Shown here: positions 24,751 to 36,470 of the stretch, one piece after another | How positions within the stretch are numbered: position 1 is the stretch's first letter | Layout: every line of letters starts with the position of its first letter | Origin: Septoria linicola | Lineage: Eukaryota; Ascomycota; Dothideomycetes; Mycosphaerellales; Mycosphaerellaceae | NCBI GenBank assembly: GCA_024114885.1 | Contig: CP099420.1 | Span: 682,001 to 746,000 of the forward strand | DNA: 64,000 bases | Direction: 5' to 3' | Position numbers and translations under genes: made by a program | The notes under the pieces: model-generated | Databases searched by the model: none | The model's input: only the letters and a program-made list of their open reading frames with translations | Told to the model about the DNA's origin: nothing

Positions 24751-26328
24751 TCACATGTCGTGGCTAAGGATATCCTCTAGACTGGGGAAAGAAGAGCCGC
24801 CTGGTCGTCCATCATTGTGACCCCACCACTCTGTCAGCGAAGGCAGCTCTAGATGCTCTGGGTGACTGTCGGGGAGGAGACTTGCTAAGGACGGCAATGC
24901 TGTGGTTCCATTGGCTTGTCCACCCTGCGACAAGGGCGGATCTGGAGCGTGCATGGGAGGCAGATTGACTTCTGGTGGCCGCGAGATCTCCGCGAGTGCC
25001 GGGCGTGCAGCGTCTGTTGCCCAATCCAAGATTCCACGATCGAGGGTGATGGGCTCGTGCTCTGCATCTTCATCGTCGCTAAGCCGCCCAAGGTACACGT
25101 CGTCGAGACTGAACAGCGCTTGCTGATGCGCTTTCCGGGGCTCCATAGATTTGGCGATAGTCGCAATACTATGCTGAGTGCTGCCTCGGCAGCCGACCTT
25201 GCCTTGTTTCGAGCTTTTGGTCTTCGCAAGTGAATCATCTTTCGTCACAGAATTCTCTGCCCCATCAATTACAGGCGTCTGCTTTTTCGCTCTTGGCGCC
25301 AGTCCAGCTTTGGCGTACTCGTCGGGAAACTTTGTACGCATTCTGTCTCGCAGATCAGTCGCCTGTCGAGCAAGCAGATCAAGGTCAGGATCTTGTCTGA
25401 TTGTTGTCCAAGATTTGCCATGCTTTCTGAACCCTCTCAGCAGAGCTTCATCTTCAGCAGCACTGTAGCCATGTCGAGCACGGCGTTCTGATCGAGTGAA
25501 CGGCTCGTTGATTCCCAATCGCTGCAATGTAGTCGTATCCACTCGTTCAGAAGCCGGTCCTCTCTGCAAGCATGCTGGATCGGCACGTGCCTCGTCTGCG
25601 TCAGTCGAAGCGTATTCTCCGGTGTTAGAAGCAGACCTCGCATTCTTTGGCTTTCTGTGGTCAGGGAAGCACACACGAAAGCGATCCTTTAGATCTAGGG
25701 CTGTACGGTTATTGAAACGATAATCTGAACAGTTCTTGATCTTTGTCCAGTTACCGACTCCGAAACGAGAAACGCCTTTTAACAAATGTTCTGTCTCCTC
25801 CACAGTCCATTTGTTACGTTTTGTAGACTTTTTGGACTGCTTCTTGGGCTCTTCTAGACCACCACGTTCTTGGTCCGCGGTGGGCGAGGCCACTGCTGTG
25901 CTTGAGCTAGCCGACTCATCATTGAAAGTCTCAATCTGCTTTGATCTTGGCGGCGGAACTACATGCTGCTCAATACTAATAGATGGTAGCAGCCCAGCAT
26001 CAGGAGGGGGCTGGTGAAGACCTGACAGAGTTGGTGGAATCCGAAGACGCTTGGCATTGTTTCTGACAGGTAGTTTAGGCAAGTCAAGGTTTGGATTCTC
26101 TAGAGGCCGCGCCCTCTTACTCGAAGCACCACTGGAAGCATCGAGGACGAGTCTAAGCAGATCTTGTGTTGAAGCTGTTTCGAGTCGTGCCTTCTCAAGA
26201 TGTGGAGTTCCATTCAAGGGATGCTTTTGTGACGGAAGAGCCGGCTGGACAGGATTTGGCAAGTTGATGAAATCGAGCGAAGTTGGTCGATACGCTGAGG
26301 ATCCAGCGCGGTCTTGACCGGCAGCCAT
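24751..26328 (-). CDS. Double Myb (telobox) protein, Teb1/Tay1-like
   Basis: Intronless, 525 aa from the ATG at 26328; an in-frame GTG just upstream is not used. Two Myb/SANT domains lie at about residues 172-223 (KWTVEETEHLLKGV, ending ALDLKDRFRVCFPD) and 287-336 (YSAAEDEALLRGFRKHGKSW, ending ATDLRDRMRTKFPDE). The [VAT]-DL-[KR]-D-R signature in the third helix of both is the telobox form found in proteins that bind telomeric TTAGGG-type repeats. The two-Myb layout matches fission yeast Teb1 and Yarrowia Tay1, which bind telomeric or telomere-like promoter sites. The rest is low-complexity and probably nuclear. Telomere versus promoter function cannot be separated here. Confidence 0.78.
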   Translation of the reverse strand: MAAGQDRAGSSAYRPTSLDFINLPNPVQPALPSQKHPLNGTPHLEKARLETASTQDLLRLVLDASSGASSKRARPLENPNLDLPKLPVRNNAKRLRIPPTLSGLHQPPPDAGLLPSISIEQHVVPPPRSKQIETFNDESASSSTAVASPTADQERGGLEEPKKQSKKSTKRNKWTVEETEHLLKGVSRFGVGNWTKIKNCSDYRFNNRTALDLKDRFRVCFPDHRKPKNARSASNTGEYASTDADEARADPACLQRGPASERVDTTTLQRLGINEPFTRSERRARHGYSAAEDEALLRGFRKHGKSWTTIRQDPDLDLLARQATDLRDRMRTKFPDEYAKAGLAPRAKKQTPVIDGAENSVTKDDSLAKTKSSKQGKVGCRGSTQHSIATIAKSMEPRKAHQQALFSLDDVYLGRLSDDEDAEHEPITLDRGILDWATDAARPALAEISRPPEVNLPPMHAPDPPLSQGGQANGTTALPSLASLLPDSHPEHLELPSLTEWWGHNDGRPGGSSFPSLEDILSHDM

Positions 26329-26771
26329 CACGTTTCATGGCATTGCAATAGTATCACAGTAGTGAGAAGCAAGAGTAGACAGTCAGCAAGCCCAAAACGG
26401 AATCGGCCAAGGGCTCTTGCCGACATCCGACGTGAAGTCGACCGCTGTCACCTTGCCCTCGTTTTGCTTCTCTCCTCGCCCATCACATCTTGCCCATTGT
26501 CACGAGGCATCGTAAATCAGCCGAGAGACAGCAGTGCATGCAAGTCTGCATCATTATGTTACCATCACGAATGTGGCTAGGACATACGCTTGCCTCCACA
26601 TCACCCCGCCCGCTACTCATACAGATCGTCCCTTGGCTCAAATAGCCTGATTAGAGACATCATGGTTAAGCCCCGGCTGCTGTAGCGGCTCTAATGGATG
26701 TAGGGATCGAACAAGAATAATATATGTATGACAATGTGTAGGGATCATTTCCTTCTAAGCAATTAGTCGCA
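26329..26771. promoter_or_regulatory. Divergent intergenic region, telobox Myb gene / GH67 gene
   Basis: 443 bp between divergent start codons must hold both promoters. No specific site was assigned; a search for xylan-regulator (XlnR-type) sites would be informative for the GH67 side. Confidence 0.5.
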
Positions 26772-29341
26772 ATGCGTGTCCTTAGCTTCTTGCTCTTCGT
26801 GAGCTTCGCTCTCGCAGAAGATGGGCTTCAGGCTTGGCTTCGCTATGCTTCACAAGACTCGCAGAAACCCATTCTTCCTTCATCACTTATATTACTTAAT
26901 GGTACCAACAATGGACCTATCGAAACTGCCGGGAAAGAGCTTCAAGCAGGACTACATTCTATGTTTGGAGCACAAATCGAAAATTGCCAGACTGGGACCA
27001 CCTCTTCAGCCATCGTAGTCGGTACATGGGAGCATTATCGCAGTACCTATCCTGACAGCACTCTCTCCATTGATCTGATTGAAGATGGTTTCTGGCTGAG
27101 TGTGCACGGTGCCGATGTCCGCATCGTAGGCCAGAATGAACGAGGCGCACTATTTGGCACTTTCGAATATCTCTCGATGCTAGCACAGGGCAACTTCTCG
27201 GATGTTGAGTATGCTACAAATCCCGCTGCGCCTATCAGATGGACAAATGAATGGGACAACATGGACGCCTCTGGAACACACGGCATCATCGAGCGTGGCT
27301 TTGCTGGCAACTCAATCTTCTTTGAGGATGGCAAGATCAAAGCGAACTTGACACGGGCTGCGGAATATGCTCGCCTGTTGGCATCGATTCGGATCAATGC
27401 TGTGGTGGTTAACAATGTAAATGCGAATTACACGACTTTGCAGCCAGAAAACATCGAGGGCCTGGGCCGCATTGCAGATGTCTTCCGCCCATACGGAGTA
27501 CAGCTTGGCTTGTCGCTCTACTTTGCTTCACCCGCGAACCTGACCGATCTCGACACCTATGATCCGCTCGATGGGAAAGTCATCGATTTCTGGACGAATA
27601 AGACAAACGAGATTTATGAGCGTATTCCAGACATGGCTGGCTACCTTGTCAAGGCGAACAGTGAAGGCCAGCCAGGCCCACTGCAATACAACCGCACCCT
27701 GGCCGAGGGTGCCAACCTGTTCGCCCGCGCTCTCCAGCCTCATGGAGGCGTGCTGATGTTTCGTGCTTTTGTGTACGATCAGATCAACGAGACTGACTGG
27801 AAAGCGGACCGGGCTAACGCTGCTGTGGACTACTTCAAACCTCTCGATGGCCGCTTCGAGGAAAACGTAGTGGTGCAGATCAAGTATGGGCCAATCGATT
27901 TCCAAGTCCGAGAGCCAGTGTCGCCTCTCTTTGCCAATCTTCAAAACACCAGCATGGCCATCGAACTGCAAGTCACGCAAGAGTATCTTGGACAGCAAGT
28001 ACATCTTGTCTACTTGCCGCCGCTTTGGAAGGTAAGTTTGTGCAAAGGGTCACTGCACTGAATGTCTACTGACCAGAATCCCAGACTCTGACCGACTTTG
28101 ATCTGCGGATCAATAACAGCTCTTCGCTTCTCCGAGATGTGATGACAGGGTACCATCACAAGCGACCTCTGGGCGGCTCGGCTGCTGTAGTGAATGTTGG
28201 AACCAACACTACCTGGCTGGGGAGCCATCTTGCCATGTCCAACCTCTATGCATATGGTCGACTAGCTTGGGATTGGACGCTCGACTCTGAAGACATCTTG
28301 CAAGATTGGATTCGTCTGACCTTCGGCCACAACGAGAGAGTCATCGAGACCATAACAGAAATGGCTATGGCATCTTGGCCCGCATACGAGAACTACACCG
28401 GCAATCTTGGTACCCAGACTCTGACCGACATCATATATACGCACTTCGGCCCATACCCACAATCGCAAGACAACAACGGCTATGGTCAATGGACACGAGC
28501 AGATCCTAATGGCATTGGCATGGATCGGACAGTCTCTAACGGCACTGGCTATGCTGGGCAGTACCCTTCTGAAGTCGCCCAAATGTACGAAGAAATCGCG
28601 ACCACTCCTGACGACCTCCTGCTCTGGTTCCACCACGTTCCCTATACTCAAGTCCTCAAATCCGGCAAGTCTATCGCCCAACACTTCTACGACGCTCACT
28701 ACACCGGCGCCTCTACAGCGAACAACTTCGTCCACCTCTGGCAAAGCCTCAAAGGCCTCATCGACGACGAGCGGTATCAAGATGTCCTCTATCGACAAGA
28801 ATTCCAAGCCGGCCACTCCATCGTGTGGCGAGACGCAATCAACAATTGGATCTACAACCTCTCCAGCATCGAAGACGAAGCAGATCGTGTGGGCCACCAT
28901 CCGTGGAGAATCGAAGCAGAAGATATGCAACTCGAAGGGTACCAGAAGTACACTGTAGCACCATACGAGGTCGCTTCAGGGGCAATGGCGATCATCACAT
29001 CTTCCAACACCACGAGTGGAACAGCTTCTACAACGGTACCCTTCGAGGATGGGACATATGATCTCGTGATCCAGTACTTTGACCTCACAGCAGGAAACAG
29101 CACGTACAGCGTCACTTTAGACAATTGCGAGATTGGCCGTTGGATAAGCGATGATGTCGATACAGGAAAGCTAGGACATACGCCTTCGATTTATCTAGAT
29201 GGGCATTCTTCCTCCAGAAAGCGGTTCGCTGGGGTGGAAGTGAAGAAGGGAGATGTGTTGAAGATTGTGGGAGTGCCTGGAGGGATTGAGCCGGCGCCAG
29301 TAGATTATGTGGCGTTTTTGCCGGAAGGGGTGGTTGATTGA
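26772..29341 (+). CDS. aguA: Secreted alpha-glucuronidase, GH67
   Basis: GH67 enzymes remove 4-O-methyl-glucuronic acid from the ends of xylan fragments. Exons 26772-28031 and 28085-29341 join in phase 0 to 838 aa, the standard length for fungal AguA. Residues 1-15 form a signal peptide (MRVLSFLLFVSFALA). Conserved motifs include RWTNEWDNMDASGTHGIIER and KANSEGQPGP. The general-base pair is present: Asp in GPIDFQVREP and a Glu 28 residues later in VTQEYLGQ. Many N-glycosylation sequons are present. Control by xylan regulators is likely from family knowledge but was not verified in the promoter. No neighbouring xylanase gene is seen. Confidence 0.97.
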
Positions 29342-29730
29342 GGAGTGTGATGAGAGGACTGAGTTGTAGATGAGTTGTAGCCGCGGTACAGTTATGGAAG
29401 TATGCTACTCCTTCCAGCACGGGCTTGCGGGCTACCTGGGCCTAAATATGAACGTGTTCTGTCACGCCGAAATCGTAGCTTGGGTGAGTAGCCTGTCGCC
29501 ACGGATGAATGGGTGTTCTTAACGAGGCAGTAGCCGAACACGAAAAGAGAGAATTGAGACGTGAAACTTCAGCAGGGAATCGTGAACTCAGCAGTTTCAA
29601 TATTGAACAGATGCAGCTATCTGATTGCCGCAAGTGCCTCCGACCTGGCACTGTATGAACGCCGTCCTTGCCCTTGCATTCCCATTGGTATCGTGAAAGT
29701 TTTGATGAAGTCGAGTGATGAGAGAAGTGG
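29342..29730. other. Intergenic between convergent genes
   Basis: Shared 3' flank of the GH67 gene and RPS9. Nothing else recognised. Confidence 0.5.
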
Positions 29731-30797
29731 TTACTCCTCCTCCTCCTCGCCGGCATCGTCGCCGTCACCCTTGCTCTCGGCGGCCTTGGCCTTCTTTCTC
29801 CTCACGCGACCTGGGCGGCCACCACCGAATGGCGAGGTGAGGGAGAAGTCAATGTGCTTCTGGGAGTCGAGACGGACAATGAACGATGGGACGTTGACGA
29901 TCTGCTTGCCGACACTGTATGCGGTGTTAGTGGATTGATGGGAAAGAGTTCGGGACTTGAAAGACATACCGGATGTGACGCTGGCGGATCAGGACACGGG
30001 CGTGGTGGATAGACTTGGCAAGACCGAGCTTGTAGACACAGGTCTGCAGACGACGCTCCAAGAAATCCTCGACCTTGAGTGCCAAGACGTAATCGAGCTT
30101 CATGCGCGACTCGTCGAGCACACCGACACGCACCAGACGGCGAATGAGGGCGTTTCCTTCGAAGAGACGCTTTGGGTCCTTCTCGTCCATGGTGAGCAGC
30201 TGACTGGTAGGGTGTCAGTGGGTTATTCTTTTGAAAGAGAAGAAGCAGCGGAATTTTGCATACCGGGCAGCACGACGGATCTTGGAGAGGGTGAGCTGGA
30301 CACGCCACACCTCACGCTTGTTGCGCAGACCGTACTCTCCGACGATCTTCAACTCGGAGTCACTGTGCGGCCATAATTAGACTCTGATGCACCAGATGTA
30401 CAGCGCAGCATCAAGCTGGCTCATTGATCATGGGCTATACGCACAGACGAGCGGCCTCGAAGGGACGACGTGGGACCTTGTAGGTCTTGGAGTACGAGCG
30501 TCTGGAGAAAAGTCAGTGCTAATTCCTTCTCGAAAAGAGACATCTCAGTCCAGAGAATGCAGCAGATGTGGCGTGGTGCTCGTTCTGCGTGCGGCGAGAT
30601 ATTGTCCTCCTGCTCAACGCTCTTTCGGTGCATTTGTTTGCTGTCCAGCTGCTGCATACTGCGGTCCATCTTGCCCAGCAGCACGCGAGCATGAAGACCA
30701 TTTGTCGCTCGCATCTCAGAATTTGCCACACCAATTCCACATCCACTGCATTCTTGTCGCTGATTGTATCGGATTGCAACAGTACGTACGGGGCCAT
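29731..30797 (-). CDS. RPS9: 40S ribosomal protein S9 (uS4)
   Basis: A component of the small ribosomal subunit, 193 aa, with an S4 RNA-binding domain (DFLERRLQTCVYKLGLAKSI, then HHARVLIRQRHIR). Five exons: 30797-30790, 30501-30445, 30362-30264, 30203-29970 and 29914-29731. The first coding exon is only 8 nt (Met-Ala and two bases of Pro), followed by a 288-nt intron, the longest intron I find in the window. The N-terminus MAPRSYSKTYKVPRRPFEAA and the acidic C-terminal run of Glu are typical. It is divergent from RPL21, with 241 bp between start codons. Confidence 0.97.
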
Positions 30798-31038
30798 GTT
30801 GTCTGTTGTGCGGGCAACTCGTGCTTGTCGAAGGGAAGAAGACGATCTCGAAGCCGCAAGCTGAATGTGAGGACGAATTTCTGTGGACGGGAAAAGCCGT
30901 AAGCGGGAAAAAACTTGGCACACCTCGAATTCGTGCGGCAAGTGCGATGGGCCACCACCAGAAATTCCGTTTCTGCTTCATCACCCAGCGACAACACCAC
31001 CAACCCTCACACCTCCCTCCTCACACACCGCCGTCAAG
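30798..31038. promoter_or_regulatory. Bidirectional RPS9/RPL21 promoter
   Basis: 241 bp separate the two divergent ribosomal-protein start codons, so promoters and both 5' leaders are packed here. The part next to RPL21 is rich in C/T and CAC triplets. Coordinated expression of a small- and a large-subunit protein is a reasonable inference. No individual factor site is claimed. Confidence 0.75.
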
Positions 31039-31737
31039 ATGGGTCACGCTGCAGGTCTCCGCGCTGGCACTCGCTATGGTATGTGCTCCTGCAGATGAGA
31101 ACATTGGAGAGGGAAAGAGCGAATGCGACAGGGAAAGAACAATCACTGACAGTATGCGACAACAGCCTTCTCTCGCGACTTCAAGAAGAAGGGTATGATC
31201 AACCTCGGAACATACCTCAAGCAATACCGTGTTGGAGATATCGTCGATGTGGTGGCCAACGGAGCTGTTCAAAAGGGCATGGTAGGTGGACTCGGATACC
31301 CATACACACTTTTCTATCAGCTTAGTAGCCGCTGTGTTCTGGCTCTCCAGACTCACGCTACAAGCGCCTCCTTGCGGTGAGAGGCTAACGCCCGCTTTTT
31401 CTTCCAATAGCCATACAAGGTCTACCACGGTAAGACCGGTGTCGTCTACAACGTCACCAAGTCCGCTGTCGGTGTCATCCTCTACCGCCAGGTCGGCAAC
31501 CGCTACATGGAGAAGCGCATCAACGTCCGTGTCGAGCACGTCAAGCACTCCCGTTCGCGAGACGAGTTCTTGGCCCGTGTCAAGACCAACGCCGCAAAGC
31601 AAAAGCACGCCAAGGAGACTGGCGAGCACGTCCACCTCAAGCGCCAGGCTGTCCAGCCCCGTGAGGCCCGCACTGTCAGCGCCAAGGACAACAAGCCAGA
31701 GAACGTTGTCGCCATCGCCTACGAGACCACTATCTAG
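31039..31737 (+). CDS. RPL21: 60S ribosomal protein L21 (eL21)
   Basis: A component of the large ribosomal subunit, 160 aa, the usual length. Exons 31039-31078, 31166-31281 and 31411-31737 join in phase with introns of 87 and 129 nt. Conserved motifs include MGHAAGLRAGTRY, INLGTYLKQYRVGDIVDVV and PYKVYHGKTGVVYNVTKSAV. A long minus-strand open frame across the gene (31021-31902) is an antisense shadow. Confidence 0.97.
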
Positions 31738-32059
31738 AGAGTTTCGACATGGTATTTTTGGTTGGGCGCATGTGGTGGGATGGGCGAAATGATACTCCAG
31801 GCATTGATGAGCAGCTGCGACGGACGAGATTCTGTCTACTGGCTTTGCCAATCTCCATAGTGAGCAAAACGAAACTACATGTTTGAACGCCATCGCAGAC
31901 ACTTTTCTTTAGATTTGCTTCCCTGCTCCTGCTGTTTCACAAGGCTGTACACGTGATGGTTTGCCAAGGACCGCTGCATCTCCAGTCATCCAACACTCAA
32001 CAGAATCATCGTTGTACCCATCACACATCATGCCCTAGTCGTGATCAGTGGATCTCGTC
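31738..32059. other. Intergenic, nothing recognised
   Basis: 3' flank of RPL21 and promoter of the ATG29 gene. Confidence 0.5.
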
Positions 32060-33653
32060 ATGTCTCCTTCGTCCTCGGCGGCAGTTATGCCAAGTCACGT
32101 CCGGAACAGAGGGTCTTCAAATGCAACGCCTGTACCAGATGCATCGATCAGACCATCAAGAACATCATCAAGACCAGCTTCACCAGCAGCGCCAATATAC
32201 GACTCATCTGCACCAGTGCCGCACTACACTGTGTTCATCCGGCTGCCCTTTTCGAGAGGCGACTTTGTAGACCCACCTCCTACCAACTGGACAGCTGCCA
32301 AGGATCGGCAGCTATGGAAGCTGATATCCAAGTCACATTCGGGCGATCTAGACTGGGAGGGGCTTAGCCATGAATTCGATGTTGAGCTCAACTTCCTACT
32401 AATGCAAGCGGCGTGGCTGTCAGAACGGCATATGGAGAGGATGCGGCGACAAATGACGAGAATAGGCGGTGGCGGGGCAGGTGATGGCACTACGGGCAGC
32501 GGTACGGGGAGCTCAGTGGGTGGGGTTAAGATGGAGAGAACTGGTAGTCGGGGTGAGTATTGACGTGTGCTGATTTTCGTGCAACCCGCTGACGCGTTGC
32601 ACAGAGTCGAAGCTTCAGGCAGGATCAATCACTGCAACAGCCAGACGAGGAAGTCCGTCGCATGCAGGTATTGGAGACGTCCCGGGCTCGCCAATTCCTG
32701 ACGAAGCACAATTCCCGCAGCCATCCATCTCACGGACACCGTCATCAGCTACGGTGACACAGAGTGGAGTATCAGGATCACGATCACAGCAACCTCGATC
32801 ACGAGGCCTGCGAGGGTCGAGCGGGTCAACAAGAAAGCCACTTCCAGCGGCTGCCGTTTTCGACACGACAGCCGCATCTAGGCACGACTACTATGAAGAC
32901 GCTCTAGAGCACGAGGGACACTCCGACTCAGATTCCGAAGACGAACCTCCCTCAGCTCTTGCCCGAAGCCAAGCTTTCCGCCGCCCACCACCTGGCAAGA
33001 AAGCTAGGCCCACACTAGCAGACCTCGCGTCAGAAGGCGACGATGAAGAAGGCACCAACGATGATGATGGTGACGATGACGATGACGAGAGCTCCAATGG
33101 AGGCTATCTCCCCTTCGCAGCAGCTTCAAAACCCGACCCAGCCGCAACACTACGCAACTCCCCCAGACGCCAGGCCGCAGAGCTAGCAGCACAGGGCAGC
33201 ACAACCACAAGTCGTACAAGACCAAGAGACCCAGTCCGCGCCAACACAGGCGAGTCCTCCCAATCCTCAGCAAGCTCTCAACCTCCCGCCCCCGAACCCG
33301 GAATGCAACGTCAACCATCCCAACTCTCCTCCGCCCCATCATCCTCCGATAACCCTTCCCAGCAACACGGCCGCAGAGCCTCCTACGACTCTTCCGCCGC
33401 TCAGCGACCCGCACACCCACTCTCGCCACGCCATCGTGCTCAACTGGCCAGTCTGAGTCCGCGCAGCAGGAGAGATGGCAGTGAAGGTACTCCGAGCATG
33501 GGAAGCTCGTTCTCAGATCTAGACGATACGAGCGTTACGCAGAGTGCGCTGGAAGAAGCGTTGATGAGTAATATGAGAGCGCAGGGAGGGAGCACGATGG
33601 CGAGTCGGATGAGTAGTTTGAGAGACGCGTTGGGGAGGGGGTCGAGAGGGTGA
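32060..33653 (+). CDS. ATG29: Autophagy-related protein 29 (Atg29)
   Basis: Atg29 works with Atg17 and Atg31 as a scaffold at the phagophore assembly site in starvation-induced autophagy. Exons 32060-32552 and 32605-33653 join in phase to 513 aa. The conserved N-terminal domain spans about residues 56-130 (YTVFIRLPFSRGDFVDPPP, KDRQLWKLISK, NFLLMQAAWLSERH). The rest is long, Ser/Pro-rich and probably disordered and phosphorylated, as in other filamentous fungi, with an acidic run of Asp. The ATG at 32060 is the first in frame; an upstream in-frame GTG was ignored. Confidence 0.93.
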
Positions 33654-34478
33654 ATGGTTGTTGCTGCAGACATGGTATAGAGTGGAGGAGAACTATGACA
33701 TTTACTGCTAGATTGCAATTCAGCTTTATCTACTGACAGATGGCATGATACAAAACTTGTTTTAGCTAGACATTAGCACACCAACACGCCTGGTGAGCTT
33801 TGTTGCTGACATTATCAACCTAATGGTATTTGGCGCTTTCCTGTCCTGCGCGAGCATCATTCTCCACCATCGATATAGCACTGCAGATTTGCTAATAGTA
33901 TGCCTCTGCTAGACCGCCTTCTATGCGAGCAGCGCCGGCACGGTGATTGCTGGAGTTGTGACTCCGCAGGCATCTCAATCAGTACATTATGAAGTCAGTC
34001 CAGCTTGCTGTCTGGAGTCGGCCTCCGTGGCATTACTGATGCGTGCACTCGTATGTCTTCCTCGTGGTGGCTTGGTACGAGACGCCATAGTTCTGGAATA
34101 GGCGAGGAGGATTCGACGTGCTCGGATCCTTCCTCGCTTGGCACGCATAGGCGAGAGATTTGCCATGTGGAAAGTCAGAACGTTGTGGTTGCGTGCAAAG
34201 CCTGCTGCAGTCATTGCTTAGTGGAGAGTATTATTCTGCCAATAGGTTCTAGGGGACATGATGCGGATGTTGACGTTGTTGCTGGGGTGTACACGAGCTG
34301 TGGTGCATGCAAAGGATGTATTTGCTGGATCGTGTGGGTTGAGCTGATGTACTGTCTGTGTACAATTCGTGCTTGCAAGAACTGACATGGTACCGATAGC
34401 AAATGAAACAAAAGACCTTGCTCATATAGAGTTGTTCTCCGACGCCACGCTAAAGGCATACTCAAGTCAGGCTGACTC
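33654..34478. other. Intergenic, nothing recognised
   Basis: 3' flanks of the ATG29 gene and of the convergent gene at 34479. Frames here are short and unsupported. Confidence 0.5.
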
Positions 34479-34943
34479 TCACATCCCAAAGCCAGACACC
34501 CCTCTCATTCCAGTTTGTTGATAGCATCTCCAAGAGCCTTTGTCCCTTCTCCACCAGAGAACTGAGACTACTTCTTGTGGAATACCTCGAGGCGAGTCTG
34601 TAATTCGTAGCAGAAGCATGACTCTGGCGAGTCCTGACTTCTCGTCGATCTCTGTGGTCACGTTCGATACATCCAGGAGCCTAGTTCCGTTATGTTTGGT
34701 GTAATGATTGATGAACTCAGATCTGCTTTGAACCATTCCAACGCGTCCGCTGGGAAATTCGACCTGGCATTGGAAGTCGGAAACAAGGAGCTGCTTCATC
34801 AACGGATCTGTGAAATTTCGCGATGATAGAAGGTTGGCGAACTTGAAGGCGCGACTCTCGACGTCTCGCACTGAAGGATTTACCGATTTGATCGCAGCTG
34901 GAGGAGAAGGCGATGGCCGCAGAATGTCCAGAGAAGAAGCCAT
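34479..34943 (-). CDS. Hypothetical protein, possibly NTF2/SnoaL-like
   Basis: An intronless 154-aa frame from the ATG at 34943. Length and pattern (helical start with FKFANLLSSRNFTDP, then strands such as RVMLLLRITDSP and EVVSVLWWRR) suggest a SnoaL/NTF2-like cone fold, but no diagnostic residue settles it. No signal peptide or transmembrane segment. It stands alone in a gene-poor stretch. Confidence 0.6.
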   Translation of the reverse strand: MASSLDILRPSPSPPAAIKSVNPSVRDVESRAFKFANLLSSRNFTDPLMKQLLVSDFQCQVEFPSGRVGMVQSRSEFINHYTKHNGTRLLDVSNVTTEIDEKSGLARVMLLLRITDSPRGIPQEVVSVLWWRRDKGSWRCYQQTGMRGVSGFGM

Positions 34944-36470
34944 GATGTTATCGTCCAATTTTGACGAGATAGGTTGCAATAGTGTTATGGTAGGCCAGGT
35001 TCTCAAGACTTCAGCGAGCTTCGACTTCGATCCTTCGATGATCTAGCTGGACTGATCGACAATGCGGAATATATGTGAAACATACCTGAGGACAAGGCTT
35101 GTATAAGAACTGGTTCCCAAGGTCAAGGCTTATGAATCCTTCATGACCCGAAACACGAGAAGAAGTTGGCCCTACACGCCATGCGGGAGCTGCTCCTGCA
35201 GTTCGCCGGGGGCCTTGATCATAAATCGTGTCAATGACAGCTATAGGTCTTAACTGCCTGTAGGGCAAGACGAGTGGCATGCTACTCAAAAGCTAGTAGT
35301 GAGGGTTCGAGTAGGGCACGAAAATCAGGCCGGACAGCCATCTCCGGATTTGCCGTACTCCGAGCACTCGTTCACTATAACAACGCGGGCGGTGTGTCTG
35401 TGCTGACGAAATCAGTACTTTTAAGATAGGGCATGATTAAGCCTGACTACGAAAAGGTGCACACAATGCCGTAGGGCTCTTGCTGCTGTCGGGCCGTTTC
35501 GACTTCGTGTTGCTTGCGCTCTTCGGAGTTAAGGCCTTGAAGGTTGCCCGCATCACCCGCAGGATCTCAGGTATGCCCGTCTTCATGCAAAGCTCGTAAA
35601 TTCGGAACCGACGCATGAGCAGAGATGGCGTCCGACTCGTGGTATATGCGTGAGATAGCGTGGGACATGCGTCGGGCAAGAATGGCACGCCGCACGTAAG
35701 TGCCTTAGGGTTGAGGAAGACTTCTCAATGCTGTCTGGCGGAAGGCTCAGCAGATCTTGCATGATGCAGTGTTGCAGAGAAATTCTTGTCACATCAGCTA
35801 TGAGTTCATTCATTACCACCTTGTTGTTGTCATTTGCGATCGCGTTCGTCAGGCCACTTCACTGCTCGACAGTCTCGCTCATCTGACGCATTGCTGCAAA
35901 ACCGCGACCAGCGGCAAATGTCAATAAGGCTCCAGGACTCACGCAAGAACGCGCCGTCTGAGTATTAGATGGTGACCGCTCACTGCTGGGCGGAATCAAG
36001 CCCTATGTGCCCTACCTCTCGTGCTTGATACCCAAGCTTCGTGGCCATTAGGTGGCTTCGATCTGTGCCGAAGGCTGCTCAAGAAATTTTCGAGCCACGA
36101 GCGCGTCGAATGTGCGTGCGATGCAGCGGGAGGCTAGAAGCCAGATCTCATGTCACCAAGAAGATGCCTCTGCGATGGACCGACTCCTTGCTCGTGAAAG
36201 TAGCATTTGCAGAACCTCTGGGACAAACTAGTGCTGGGACTTGGGTACACGAACGAAGTCCTTCATTCTATTGGCTTCACTCTCTTCATCAACATGATCG
36301 TAAGTGACTGAGCATAAGCCACTCGTCCGTACTGGCCACATATCAAGGTAGAGTCGACCACGGTACTGCGAGAGTGACAATGTAAGCGACTGGTACGAGC
36401 GTGTCCTCAAAAAGCTTCTTGCCTGTATACAAATACAAATACTATAAGCCCGACCGGCACAAGAGTAGCA
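34944..36470. other. Gene-poor stretch; possible coding relic
   Basis: No intact gene is supported. Minus-strand frames around 35437-35740 include a plausible peptide (RRFRIYELCMKTGIPEILRV) that is open for about 100 codons, but it has no start, splice support or known domain. It may be a relic or chance. Confidence 0.4.

Noticed and set aside
28262..28930. 222-codon minus-strand open frame
   Set aside because: Antisense to the GH67 gene.
31021..31902. 293-codon minus-strand open frame
   Set aside because: It is antisense to RPL21, whose exons and protein are certain; the frame is a codon-bias shadow.
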